DNA from: Streptomyces caniscabiei
GTDB lineage: Bacteria; Actinomycetota; Actinomycetes; Streptomycetales; Streptomycetaceae
Direction of reading: 5' to 3'
Assembly: GCF_014930365.1 (NCBI RefSeq)
Contig: NZ_JABXWI010000015.1
Location: 124,001 to 188,000 of the forward strand
Length of the DNA stretch: 64,000 bases
The notes beneath the pieces are model-generated. The model had not been told where the DNA came from and did not search any database. It saw only the letters and a program-made list of their open reading frames with translations. Shown here in pieces: positions 1-8,514 of this stretch; within the stretch, counting starts at the first letter, position 1, and every line of letters starts with the position of its first letter. The translations under genes and the position numbers were made by a program.

Positions 1-1
1 C

Positions 2-568
2 GTGATCACTCAGAGCCGTGCCACGGCCCGCTGGGCGGCGCAGCCCATCCATCTCGGAGTGCGTGGACGTCCCTCTCTGACGGTACGGCCGCTCGTGCTG
101 GGCCCGGACAACGTACCGGTCATCGCGGACGAGCGGGCGGCCGAGCGGGACGTATCTCTCGCGGTGCTCTCGGCGATGACGCATGGCAAGGGACCCAAGG
201 CCGCCGCCATACTGGAATCCCTGGTGGCCGCCCTGCATACCATCGACACGGAGAGCGCCGCGGTCTTCGTGCAGTTCGTCGACTCGTGCCTGAAGGACCC
301 CGAGGCACGGCAGATCTGGAGGGACCTCATGACGGATACGCAGTACTTCTGGCGACACCCGCTCGCCGAGCAGACGCGTGAGGAAGGCAGGGAGGAAGGC
401 CGCCTCCAGGCTCAGATCGAGATGATCTTCAAGACCCTCGAATGGCGCGGCATCCCGGTGCCGGACCAGGTCCGCGAACGAGTCACCGACTGTCCTGACC
501 GGGCCCAGCTCATGATCTGGGCGGAACGAGCCCTTCGGGTGGTCGCCGCCGAGGATCTGTTCCGCTGA
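2..568 (+). CDS. Rpn-family (PD-(D/E)XK 'transposase-like') protein, C-terminal part
   Basis: The reading frame is open at the window edge, so the true start lies upstream and only about 188 C-terminal residues are visible. The part seen resembles the common streptomycete proteins annotated as Rpn/YhgA-like putative transposases. A conserved WAAQPIHLG/VRPLVLGP segment is followed by a helical region, a charged EEGREEGRLQAQ helix (about residues 123-135) and a short GIPVPDQVRERV tail. The family's nuclease core would sit upstream of the window and cannot be judged. Rpn proteins are recombination-promoting nucleases, but most streptomycete members are uncharacterised. Family placement is from remembered homologues. 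The gene is followed closely by a second, shorter copy of the same C-terminal module. Confidence 0.6.
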   Translation: MITQSRATARWAAQPIHLGVRGRPSLTVRPLVLGPDNVPVIADERAAERDVSLAVLSAMTHGKGPKAAAILESLVAALHTIDTESAAVFVQFVDSCLKDPEARQIWRDLMTDTQYFWRHPLAEQTREEGREEGRLQAQIEMIFKTLEWRGIPVPDQVRERVTDCPDRAQLMIWAERALRVVAAEDLFR

Positions 569-663
569 TCGGGTAGTGCGTACCGGGGCCGAGCGCCTGT
601 GTGGGGCAGCGGCCCCTGGTACCCGCCCCGCACGGTCGGACAGCGGCAAGGCTGAACGGACTG

Positions 664-906
664 ATGATGCCGGTCAACTACTTCTTCAAGAACCCGGTCG
701 CGGTGAAGCTGCGAGAGGAAGGGCGGGTGGAGGAACGGATCGCGGAGCGGATCGCGAGCGTCCTGCGCACCCTGGACCGCCGGCACATCGACGTACCCGA
801 CGAGGTCCGCCGACGGGTACGCGCCTGCACCGACCCTGACATCCTCCAGATCTGGGTGGACCGGGCCTACGACGTCACCGACGCGGCCGAGCTGTTCGAG
901 GACTGA
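664..906 (+). CDS. Short C-terminal fragment of an Rpn-family protein
   Basis: An 80-residue frame repeats the tail of the preceding gene. It has FFKNPVAVKLREEGRVEERIAER, a spacer, and then RHIDVPDEVRRRVRACTDPD, matching WRGIPVPDQVRERVTDCPD upstream. It starts at tandem ATG codons (664 and 667) with only a weak ribosome site. A GTG at 601 would add 21 residues that look unlike the family. There is no room for a nuclease domain. I infer that this is the remnant of a tandem duplicate, possibly still translated, and not an independent functional gene. Confidence 0.45.
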   Translation: MMPVNYFFKNPVAVKLREEGRVEERIAERIASVLRTLDRRHIDVPDEVRRRVRACTDPDILQIWVDRAYDVTDAAELFED

Positions 907-938
907 CCAGGGCGTCCCACCAAGAGCGCGGTGGGACG

Positions 939-1511
939 TCAGACCCGTTCCAAGGGGCGGTGCGGCCCGTTCGGGAGTTCCGCCTTGATCGGGTCGCCCG
1001 GCCGCACCGCGCCGCTCTCCCTCACGATGCTCATGATTCCGGCCTTGAGCACGAGCTTCCCGGCCGTGTCGCGGCCGACCACCCGCTTCAGCAACCCGGC
1101 CTGGAAGTTGTCGATCTGCAAGCAGGGATTGCGCAGGCCGGTCACCTCCAGGACCGCCTCGTCCCCGATGCGCAGCAGCGTGCCCACCGAGAGCCCGAGC
1201 AGATCGATGCCGGTGGTGGTGATGTTCTCGCCGAGATCCCCGGGTGTCACCGTGAACCCCTCCGCATCGACCTCGGCGAAGAGTTCTTCATGGATCAAGT
1301 GGACCTGGCGCAGGTTCGGTTGTGTGGGATCCTGCGCCACCCGTGAACGGTGCTTGACCGTCACACCGGCATGCACATCACCCTCCACCCCGAGCCCCGC
1401 GAGCAGCGTGATGCTGTCCCGGTTCGGCTTGGTGAACGAGTACTCGCCGTTGCTGCTGACCGCCGTCACTGTTCCGTACACCCTCGGATCCCCCTCCTCG
1501 GTGACCGTCAC
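939..1511 (-). CDS. MOSC domain-containing protein
   Basis: A 190-residue protein made almost entirely of one MOSC domain, the beta-rich fold of molybdenum cofactor sulfurase C-termini that handles Moco or sulfur. The features seen are GVEGDVHAG (41-49), GDLGENIT (91-98) and the signature RNPCLQIDNF, in which Cys130 is the likely sulfur or Moco ligand. It lacks the N-terminal beta-barrel of MarC-type enzymes, so it belongs to the short stand-alone MOSC type (YiiM-like). The start is GTG with no clear Shine-Dalgarno. A TAGGGT hexamer (1525-1520, reverse strand) lies 8 nt upstream, so the message may be leaderless. The gene is divergent from galT. The substrate cannot be told. Confidence 0.85.
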   Translation of the reverse strand: MTVTEEGDPRVYGTVTAVSSNGEYSFTKPNRDSITLLAGLGVEGDVHAGVTVKHRSRVAQDPTQPNLRQVHLIHEELFAEVDAEGFTVTPGDLGENITTTGIDLLGLSVGTLLRIGDEAVLEVTGLRNPCLQIDNFQAGLLKRVVGRDTAGKLVLKAGIMSIVRESGAVRPGDPIKAELPNGPHRPLERV

Positions 1512-1678
1512 CAGCCACGACCCTAGCCGCGGTCGGGCAGGGCGCGAGGGCCGGAGTGCCCCCGGCCCTCGCGCCCGGCGTCATCCGGAGTCCCGCTCAT
1601 CCTCCAACCGCTCCCCCTCCGAGGTGGGGACCGCGAGATTCTCCACTGCGCAGCTCACTTCAGTTGGCATCTGGTGAT

Positions 1679-1760
1679 CTTTGTTTGATTGTGATGGTGA
1701 CGAACGTCGGAACTTGTGCTTTGATGTGTTTGGTTCTGTTTGATGGGTGGGATGGGGAGT
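1679..1760 (+). promoter_or_regulatory. galP1-like promoter/operator region of the galactose operon
   Basis: The stretch before galT is clearly more T-rich than its surroundings. It carries three copies of TTTGATG or TTTGATT (1684-1690, 1720-1726, 1739-1745), two of them extended to TGTTTGAT. The start-proximal copy lies just before the GGGGAG ribosome site (1753-1758). In S. lividans the galactose-inducible, glucose-sensitive promoter galP1 sits here and is known to have a complex operator of direct hexamer repeats. I infer that these repeats are the equivalent. No -10 hexamer can be assigned with confidence. Confidence 0.5.
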
Positions 1761-1765
1761 CCGGC

Positions 1766-2827
1766 GTGAAGAAGACCTCGACCCGGCTGGCCGACGGTCG
1801 TGAGCTGATCTACTACGACCTGCGCGACGACACCGTGCGCGACGCGGTGGACAGGCGGCCCCTGGAGCGCACCGTCACCACTTCGGAGGTACGCCGGGAC
1901 CCGCTGCTCGGCGACTCCGTGGCGATCGCCTCGCACCGGCAGGGCCGCATCTACCACCCCCCGGCGAACGAATGCCCGCTCTGCCCCTCCGAGGGCGACC
2001 GGCTCAGCGAGATCCCGGACTCGTCGTACGACGCCGTGGTGTTCGAGAACCGTTTCCCGTCGCTGGCCGGTGACTCGGGCCGCTGCGAGGTCGTCTGCTT
2101 CACCTCGGACCACAACGCCTCGTTCGCCGACCTGACCGACGAACAGGCCCGCCTCGTCCTGGACGCGTGGACCGACCGCACGGCGGAGCTGTCGAACCTC
2201 CCCTCCGTCGAGCAGGTGTTCTGCTTCGAGAACCGCGGCGCCGAGATAGGCGTGACGCTGGGCCACCCCCACGGGCAGATCTACGGGTACCCCTTCACCA
2301 CGCCCCGCACCGCGCTGATGCTGCGCTCCCTCGCGGCCCACAAGGACGCCACCGGCGGCGAGAACCTCTTCGACGCCGTCCTGCAGAGCGAGCTCGCGGG
2401 CGAGCGGATGGTCCTGGAGACCGAGCACTGGGCCGCCTTCGTGCCCTACGCGGCGCACTGGCCGTACGAGGTGCACCTCTACCCGAAGCGCCGGGTCCCC
2501 GACCTGCTCGCGCTCGACGAGGACGCCCGCACAGAATTCCCCCAGGTCTATCTGGAACTCTTGAGGCGCTTCGACCGGATCTTCGGTGAGGGCGAGCCCC
2601 CGACGCCGTACATCGCGGCCTGGCACCAGGCCCCGTTCGGCACGCTGGAGGAGTTCGAGGGTGTCCAGCGCGAGGACTTCGGGCTGCATCTGGAGCTTTT
2701 CACCATTCGCCGCACCACCGGCAAGCTGAAGTTTCTCGCGGGTTCCGAATCCGGCATGAACGTGTTCATCAACGACGTGCCGCCGGAGCGCGCGGCCGAG
2801 CGACTGCGAGAGGTAGCGAGTTCATGA
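1766..2827 (+). CDS. galT: Galactose-1-phosphate uridylyltransferase
   Basis: Second step of the Leloir pathway: it exchanges UMP between UDP-glucose and galactose-1-phosphate, giving UDP-galactose and glucose-1-phosphate. The 353-residue cytosolic protein is of normal family length. It shows the HIT-type active site HPHGQ at residues 167-171, with His169 as the uridylylated nucleophile. It also has a zinc-type pair Cys70-x2-Cys73, and the C-terminal NVFINDVPPE segment typical of the family. The GTG at 1766 is chosen because GGGGAG lies 7 nt upstream and MKKTSTRLADGRELIYYD matches the usual N-terminus. The frame is open further upstream, but that stretch is the promoter. The gene is first in galT-galE-galK and overlaps galE by 4 nt. 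Confidence 0.95.
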   Translation: MKKTSTRLADGRELIYYDLRDDTVRDAVDRRPLERTVTTSEVRRDPLLGDSVAIASHRQGRIYHPPANECPLCPSEGDRLSEIPDSSYDAVVFENRFPSLAGDSGRCEVVCFTSDHNASFADLTDEQARLVLDAWTDRTAELSNLPSVEQVFCFENRGAEIGVTLGHPHGQIYGYPFTTPRTALMLRSLAAHKDATGGENLFDAVLQSELAGERMVLETEHWAAFVPYAAHWPYEVHLYPKRRVPDLLALDEDARTEFPQVYLELLRRFDRIFGEGEPPTPYIAAWHQAPFGTLEEFEGVQREDFGLHLELFTIRRTTGKLKFLAGSESGMNVFINDVPPERAAERLREVASS

Positions 2828-3786
2828 GCGGTAAGTACCTGGTCACCGGTGGCGCGGGGTATGTCGGCAGCGTGGTCGCCCAGCACCTGCTGGAGGCGGG
2901 CCACGAGGTCGTCGTCCTCGACAACCTCTCGACCGGCTTCCGCGAGGGCGTCCCGGCCGGCGCCACCTTCATCGAGGGCGACATCCGCGACGCCGGCAAG
3001 TGGCTCGACGACTCCTTCGACGCCGTCCTGCACTTCGCCGCGTTCTCGCAGGTCGGCGAGTCCGTCGTGAAGCCCGAGAAGTACTGGGACAACAACGTCG
3101 GCGGCACCATGGCGCTGCTCGCCGCGATGCGCGAGGCGAACGTCCGCAAGCTGGTGTTCTCCTCCACGGCCGCCACCTACGGCGAGCCGGAGACCACCCC
3201 CATCGTGGAGTCCGCGCCGACGAGGCCGACCAGCCCGTACGGCGCCTCCAAGCTGGCCGTCGACCACATGATCACCGGCGAGGCCGCCGCCCACGGTCTG
3301 GGCGCCGTCTCGCTGCGCTACTTCAACGTGGCCGGGGCGTACGGCTCCTGCGGTGAGCGCCACGACCCCGAGTCGCACCTCATCCCGCTGGTGCTCCAGG
3401 TCGCGCAGGGCAGGCGGGACGCGATCTCCGTCTTCGGTGAGGACTACCCGACCCCCGACGGCACCTGCGTCCGCGACTACATCCACGTCGCCGACCTCGC
3501 CGACGCCCACCTGCTGGCGCTGGACGCCGCGCAGCCGGGCGAGCACCTCATCTGCAACCTGGGCAACGGCAACGGCTTCTCGGTGCGCGAGGTGATCGAG
3601 ACCGTCCGCCGGGTCACCGGCCACCCGATCCCCGAGGTCGTCGCCCCGCGCCGGGCCGGAGACCCCGCCACCCTGGTCGCCTCCGCCGCCACGGCCCGCG
3701 AGCGGCTCGGCTGGAACCCGTCGCGCGCGGACCTCGCGGAGATCGTGGCGGACGCGTGGCGCTTCACCCAGGAGCGGGCGCAGTAG
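2824..3786 (+). CDS. galE: UDP-glucose 4-epimerase
   Basis: Interconverts UDP-galactose and UDP-glucose with tightly bound NAD, closing the Leloir cycle and supplying UDP-galactose for envelope sugars. The 320-residue extended SDR protein has the NAD-binding TGGAGYVG (8-15), SSTAATYG with the catalytic Ser/Thr (about 112-119), and the catalytic Y139-x3-K143 in YGASK. The substrate-domain segment RYFNVAGAYG follows. The ATG overlaps the galT stop (ATGA), implying translational coupling. In S. lividans a second constitutive promoter (galP2) serves galE-galK internally; I cannot assign it here by eye. Confidence 0.95.
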   Translation: MSGKYLVTGGAGYVGSVVAQHLLEAGHEVVVLDNLSTGFREGVPAGATFIEGDIRDAGKWLDDSFDAVLHFAAFSQVGESVVKPEKYWDNNVGGTMALLAAMREANVRKLVFSSTAATYGEPETTPIVESAPTRPTSPYGASKLAVDHMITGEAAAHGLGAVSLRYFNVAGAYGSCGERHDPESHLIPLVLQVAQGRRDAISVFGEDYPTPDGTCVRDYIHVADLADAHLLALDAAQPGEHLICNLGNGNGFSVREVIETVRRVTGHPIPEVVAPRRAGDPATLVASAATARERLGWNPSRADLAEIVADAWRFTQERAQ

Positions 3787-3872
3787 GACGCAGCGGCGCG
3801 CGCGGTAGCGCGTCGTAGGGCGCGGAAGGTCCCAGGGGCGCGGGTTCGCGCCCGTTCGCGCCCAGTAGTGTG

Positions 3873-3902
3873 CCGGCTCGGCCAGTTCGTCGGCCGAGCC
3901 GG
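3873..3902 (+). other. Perfect inverted repeat in the galE-galK gap
   Basis: An 11-bp perfect inverted repeat (3873-3883 with 3892-3902, CCGGCTCGGCC and its complement) encloses an 8-nt loop, about 35 nt before galK. It has no T-tract. It could reduce read-through into galK, stabilise the upstream galTE mRNA end, or hide the galK ribosome site. Its position within an operon argues against a full terminator. Confidence 0.55.
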
Positions 3903-3937
3903 TTCGTCGGTCGAGTACGGAAAGGTCAGGGCAGGGG

Positions 3938-5098
<1,161 letters not shown>

Positions 5099-5100
5099 GC

Positions 5101-5544
5101 TCAGCCGAGCCGTTTGGTCAGGGTGTACTCGGTGATCCCCGGCGGATAGTCGGGGATCACGCACACCACCTCGTAGCCCAGGCGCTTGTAGAACTCCGGC
5201 GCCTGGAAGTCCCAGGTCTCCAGACGACAGGAGCGGGCGCCGCGTTCGTCGGCCGCCAACCGCTCGGCCCGGGAGAGGATGCGCGAGCCGAGGCCCTGCC
5301 CCCGATGGCGCTCGTCGACCCAGAGACAGGTGACGTGGAGCCAGGTCGCCCAGGTGTGCCCGACGAGACCGCCCGCTAGATCACCGGCCTGGTCCATGAT
5401 CCATACGTGCAGCGGGACTTCGCGATCGCCAGGCGTGCCCCGCAGCTCACGCAGGACCGGCGAAGTGGCCGTATTGGTGGCGCGCAGCCGGGAAAGCAGC
5501 AATTGGCGCCGTTCCCTGTCGACTTCTGTCTCCATACGAAACAT
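5101..5544 (-). CDS. GNAT-family N-acetyltransferase
   Basis: A small acetyl-CoA-dependent acetyltransferase of 147 residues with one GNAT fold. The core motif A is RHRGQGLGSRIL (pyrophosphate-binding Q/R-x-x-G-x-G). It is followed by the SCRLETWDFQAPEFYKRLGYEVV segment typical of motif B, where a residue equivalent to the catalytic Tyr (YKRLGYE) is present. The substrate is unknown. The start is set at the ATG whose complement is 5542-5544: TATCGT on the reverse strand (5557-5552) ends 7 nt before it, a leaderless arrangement. An ATG at 5535 or a longer start at 5583 are alternatives. Confidence 0.8.
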   Translation of the reverse strand: MFRMETEVDRERRQLLLSRLRATNTATSPVLRELRGTPGDREVPLHVWIMDQAGDLAGGLVGHTWATWLHVTCLWVDERHRGQGLGSRILSRAERLAADERGARSCRLETWDFQAPEFYKRLGYEVVCVIPDYPPGITEYTLTKRLG

Positions 5545-5805
5545 GCGGCACACGATAAACGCGCTGGACAACCAGTTCTGCAAATGAGCTTCCGCTCCTG
5601 GCCCCCGGCCTTACTCTGATGAACAGCGCCGGTGGGGGCCGGTGCTGATCAGGGGGCGAGACAGTCGGGTACGACGCCCGGAGTGGGGGTAGCGGTTCAG
5701 CACGGCGGCGGCCGTGCGGCTGCGACGCCCCGTCCCAGGTGTAAACCGGGGCACGCTCCGGGCGTCGTGCTCGCGCCGGTCGTCCCCCGACCAGTGGGGG
5801 TTTCA

Positions 5806-6594
5806 GTGGTTCGCATCCGAGTCCTGGTCGTCGACGACCACCGCATCTTCGCCGAGTCGCTCGCGGCGGCACTGGCCGCCGAGCCCGATGTCGACGTGTC
5901 CGCGGCCGGCAGCGGCCCCGCCGCGCTGCGCTGTCTGGACCGCGCGGCGGCGGAGGGCCGTAAGTTCGACGTGCTTCTGGTCGACGCCGACCTGGGGGGT
6001 CATGCCCAGGTCCCCGGCGCGCGGCCGACCGCCGTACCCGTGCCGGACGGCAGCGAGGACGGGCTCGTGGACGGGATATCGCTCGTCGCGGGTGTGCGTT
6101 CGGGACAGCCGAGCGTACGGATCGTCGTCCTCGCCGAGAAGGACGATCCGCGCAGGGCCGCGCTGGCCCTCCAGGCGGGCGCGTCCGGCTGGGTCGCCAA
6201 GGACTGCTCGCTCTCCCGGCTGCTCACCGTCATCCGGGGCGTCCTGCGCGAGGAGACGCATCTGCCGCCCGCGCTGCTCACCGGCGTCCTGCGCGAGCTG
6301 ACAGCCGCCCGCAAGCACCGCACGGAGAGTGAGCGGCTCGTCGAGTCCCTCACCCCGCGTGAGCGCGAAGTGCTCCGGTGCATGGTCGCGGGGCTGGGGC
6401 GCAAGGCCGTCGCCGAGCGCCTGTTCCTCTCTCCGCACACCGTCCGCACGCATATGCAGAACGTCCTCGGAAAGCTGGGTGTCCACTCCACCCTCGCCGC
6501 CGTGGCCCTCGCCCGCCGGGCGGGTGTGGGGCCCGTCGACCTGGGCCGGCCCCTAGCCGGGGATGTTGTCGAACGGGGCGGTCAACTGGCGTAG
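5806..6594 (+). CDS. Orphan two-component response regulator, NarL/LuxR type
   Basis: A 262-residue DNA-binding response regulator. The receiver has the acidic pair Asp10/Asp11 and the predicted phosphoacceptor Asp60 (VLLVDADL). An unusually long loop (about residues 64-88, rich in P, G and A) sits between beta-3 and alpha-3. The C-terminus (about 181-245) is a LuxR HTH: SLTPREREVLRCMVAGL, then LSPHTVRTHMQNVLGKLG. The GTG at 5806 follows GTGGGGG, and upstream codons in the frame look non-coding. No kinase is adjacent. An orphan kinase lies 18 kb away, but a pairing would be speculation. The 3' end overlaps the convergent MarR gene by 42 nt. Confidence 0.85.
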   Translation: MVRIRVLVVDDHRIFAESLAAALAAEPDVDVSAAGSGPAALRCLDRAAAEGRKFDVLLVDADLGGHAQVPGARPTAVPVPDGSEDGLVDGISLVAGVRSGQPSVRIVVLAEKDDPRRAALALQAGASGWVAKDCSLSRLLTVIRGVLREETHLPPALLTGVLRELTAARKHRTESERLVESLTPREREVLRCMVAGLGRKAVAERLFLSPHTVRTHMQNVLGKLGVHSTLAAVALARRAGVGPVDLGRPLAGDVVERGGQLA

Positions 6595-7050
6595 CAGGCC
6601 CGCCAGTTCGCCCCGCTGGGCGCGGGACAGCTCGGCCAGGATCGCGCGTTCCTGGTCGAGGAGTCCGGCGAGCGCCTGGTCCGCCCGGTCCCGGCCCTCG
6701 TCCGTGAGCCGGACGAGCACGCCCCGGCGGTCACTGGGGTCGGGCAACCGCTCGACCAGCCCCTTCTTCGTGAGCCGGTCGATCCGGTTGGTCATCGTGC
6801 CCGAGGTCACCAGCGTCTGCGTCAGCAGCTGACCGGGCGAGAGCTGGTAGGGGTTGCCGGCCCGGCGCAGCGCCGTCAGCACGTCGAACTCCCACGGCTC
6901 CAACTGGTGCTCGGCGAACGCAAGCCGGCGCGCGCGATCCAGGTGCCGGGCCAGTCTGCTCACCCGGCTGAGTACTTCCAGCGGCTCCACGTCGAGGTCG
7001 GGGCGCTCCCGGCGCCACGCTGCGACCAGCCGATCGACCTCGTCCTCCAT
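6553..7050 (-). CDS. MarR-family transcriptional regulator
   Basis: A 165-residue winged-helix regulator. The helix-turn-helix is in LSPGQLLTQTLVTSGTMTNRIDRL and the wing in DPSDRRGVLVRLTDEG, giving a normal full-length MarR. It is divergent from the methyltransferase/VOC pair, and two MarR-type palindromes lie between them, so it very likely represses that pair and itself. TACACT (reverse strand 7063-7058) ends 7 nt before the ATG, suggesting a leaderless transcript. The gene end overlaps the end of the response regulator gene by 42 nt on opposite strands. The inducing ligand is unknown. Confidence 0.9.
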   Translation of the reverse strand: MEDEVDRLVAAWRRERPDLDVEPLEVLSRVSRLARHLDRARRLAFAEHQLEPWEFDVLTALRRAGNPYQLSPGQLLTQTLVTSGTMTNRIDRLTKKGLVERLPDPSDRRGVLVRLTDEGRDRADQALAGLLDQERAILAELSRAQRGELAGLLRQLTAPFDNIPG

Positions 7051-7085
7051 GGCGATCAGTGTAGTGGTTGTGTCGATGTGAAGTC

Positions 7086-7146
7086 TCTTGAGATCGAGAT
7101 GATTAGGACCAAGTCTCTTGACATCGAGATATCGCCGTCCGAGAGT
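7086..7146. promoter_or_regulatory. Tandem MarR operator and promoter
   Basis: Two imperfect palindromes of the form TCTTGA-N2-TCGAGA lie at 7086-7099 (N2 = GA) and 7116-7129 (N2 = CA). They are embedded in 20-bp direct repeats that begin AAGTCTCTTGA at 7081 and 7111. The centres are 30 bp apart, about three helical turns. The second site overlaps a perfect -35 TTGACA (7118-7123), followed after 17 bp by GAGAGT (7141-7146) as a possible -10 for the methyltransferase gene. This is the layout expected for MarR repression. The binding protein is inferred from the neighbourhood. Confidence 0.7.
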
Positions 7147-7181
7147 GGGAGTGCCCTGCGACGACGAGGAGGACGTCCCCC

Positions 7182-8009
7182 ATGACTCCCACCGGCCCCA
7201 CCGGACACACCTGGGACCCCCAGCAGTACCTGCGGCACGCCGGCCACCGCGCCCGTGCCTTCGTGGACCTGCTCGCCCACGTCCCCGACCCGCCCGCCGC
7301 GCACACCCGCGTCGCCGACCTCGGCTGCGGCCCCGGCAACGTCACCCGCCTCCTCGCCGACCGTTGGCCCACCGCGCGCGTCACCGGGTACGACAACTCG
7401 CCCGAGATGCTCGACCGGGCCCGGACCGACCACGAGGGGCCCACCCCGGGCGGCGGCCGCATCGACTTCGCCGCGGCGGACGTCCGTACGTGGGCGCCCC
7501 CGGAGCCGTACGACCTGATCGTCAGCAACGCCACGTTCCAGTGGGTGCCGGGACATGTCGACCGCTTCGCCGCCTGGGTCGACGCCCTGGCACCCGGCGG
7601 CACCTTCGCCTTCCAGGTCCCCGGGAACTTCGACTCGCCCAGCCACCGCCTGATGCGCGAACTGGCGCACTCCGCCCGCTGGAAGGACCGCCTCGGCGAC
7701 ACCCTCCGCCACGACGACGCGGTCCACACGCCCGTCGGCTACCACGCGGCCCTCGCCGACCTGGGCTGCGAGGTCGACGCGTGGGAGACGACGTACGTCC
7801 ACCTCCTCCAGGGCGAGGACCCGGTGCTCGACTGGGTCAAGGGAACGGGGCTGCGTCCGGTCCTCGGCGAACTGGGGCCGGACGCCGCCCCCTTCGTCGC
7901 CGAGTACCGCGCCGCCCTCCGCGAGGCGTATCCGCCCACCGCGCACGGCACGCCGTTCCCGTTCCGCCGCATCTTCGTCGTCGCGCACAAGCCGGAGACC
8001 GCCCGGTGA
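7182..8009 (+). CDS. tam: Trans-aconitate 2-methyltransferase-like SAM methyltransferase
   Basis: A 275-residue class I SAM-dependent methyltransferase. The SAM-binding motif I is ADLGCGPGNVT (45-55), followed by the acidic loop GYDNSPEML and then DLIVSNATFQWVPG as motif IV. The HTWDPQQYLRHAGHRARAFVDLL start and the FQVPGNFDSPSH segment are characteristic of Tam, which methylates trans-aconitate, a by-product that inhibits aconitase. The ATG follows GAGGAGG by 9 nt. It overlaps the downstream VOC gene by GTGA and is probably controlled by the divergent MarR protein. The substrate assignment rests on family resemblance only. Confidence 0.82.
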   Translation: MTPTGPTGHTWDPQQYLRHAGHRARAFVDLLAHVPDPPAAHTRVADLGCGPGNVTRLLADRWPTARVTGYDNSPEMLDRARTDHEGPTPGGGRIDFAAADVRTWAPPEPYDLIVSNATFQWVPGHVDRFAAWVDALAPGGTFAFQVPGNFDSPSHRLMRELAHSARWKDRLGDTLRHDDAVHTPVGYHAALADLGCEVDAWETTYVHLLQGEDPVLDWVKGTGLRPVLGELGPDAAPFVAEYRAALREAYPPTAHGTPFPFRRIFVVAHKPETAR

Positions 8010-8365
8010 TCACCGCCGTCGACCACGTCCTGCTCGCCGCCCCGCCCGGGACGGAGGACCGGCTGCGGGCGTACTACGTCGGTGTCCTCGGCATGGCGGA
8101 GATCCAGAAGCCTCCCGCACTCACCGTCCGGGGAGGCTGCTGGTTCGCGGCGGGGGCGGTGCTGCTGCACCTGGGGACGGAGGCGGATTTCCGGCCGCCG
8201 AGGAAGGCCCACCCCGGCCTGCGCGTGCGGGACATCGACGCGTTCGCCGCCCGGCTGGCCGGGCGCGGGGCCCTTGTGACGTGGGACGACGACCTGCCGG
8301 GACATCGGCGGTTCTACTCCGAGGATCCGGTGGGGAACCGGTTGGAGTTCCTGGAGCCGGTCTGA
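8006..8365 (+). CDS. VOC-family (glyoxalase/bleomycin resistance-like) protein
   Basis: A 119-residue single-domain vicinal-oxygen-chelate protein. It has an N-terminal AVDHVLLAAPPG strand with the metal-ligand-like His, a YYVGVLGM helix end, the central strand GAVLLHLG, and the C-terminal FYSEDPVGNRLEFLEP, with the usual terminal Glu ligand region. Many such proteins are dioxygenase- or glyoxalase-like, or bind drugs. The reaction cannot be predicted. The GTG start overlaps the methyltransferase stop (GTGA), so the two are translationally coupled and probably act together or respond to the same inducer. Confidence 0.82.
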   Translation: MITAVDHVLLAAPPGTEDRLRAYYVGVLGMAEIQKPPALTVRGGCWFAAGAVLLHLGTEADFRPPRKAHPGLRVRDIDAFAARLAGRGALVTWDDDLPGHRRFYSEDPVGNRLEFLEPV

Positions 8366-8440
8366 GGGCCCCCGGGGCGTACTGCTGACGCGTCGGCGGC
8401 GGGGGCGGGCGGTCTCCATGGCCTGATGTTGTGCAGAATA

Positions 8441-8469
8441 TTGACTGCGGATAGATAGACGCCTACCTT
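8441..8469 (+). promoter_or_regulatory. Promoter of the MHS transporter gene
   Basis: TTGACT (8441-8446) and TACCTT (8464-8469) are separated by 17 bp, a good housekeeping-type match. The site sits in a locally AT-richer patch 45 nt before the transporter ATG. Confidence 0.55.
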
Positions 8470-8514
8470 CACGGTGTTCCTCCCTCGTCCCCCCTCAGCT
8501 CCAGGGAGAGCCGT

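Noticed and set aside
2..906. Insertion sequence suggested by the word transposase for this family
   Set aside because: Rpn/YhgA-like proteins are not IS transposases, and no terminal inverted repeats or target duplications are visible.
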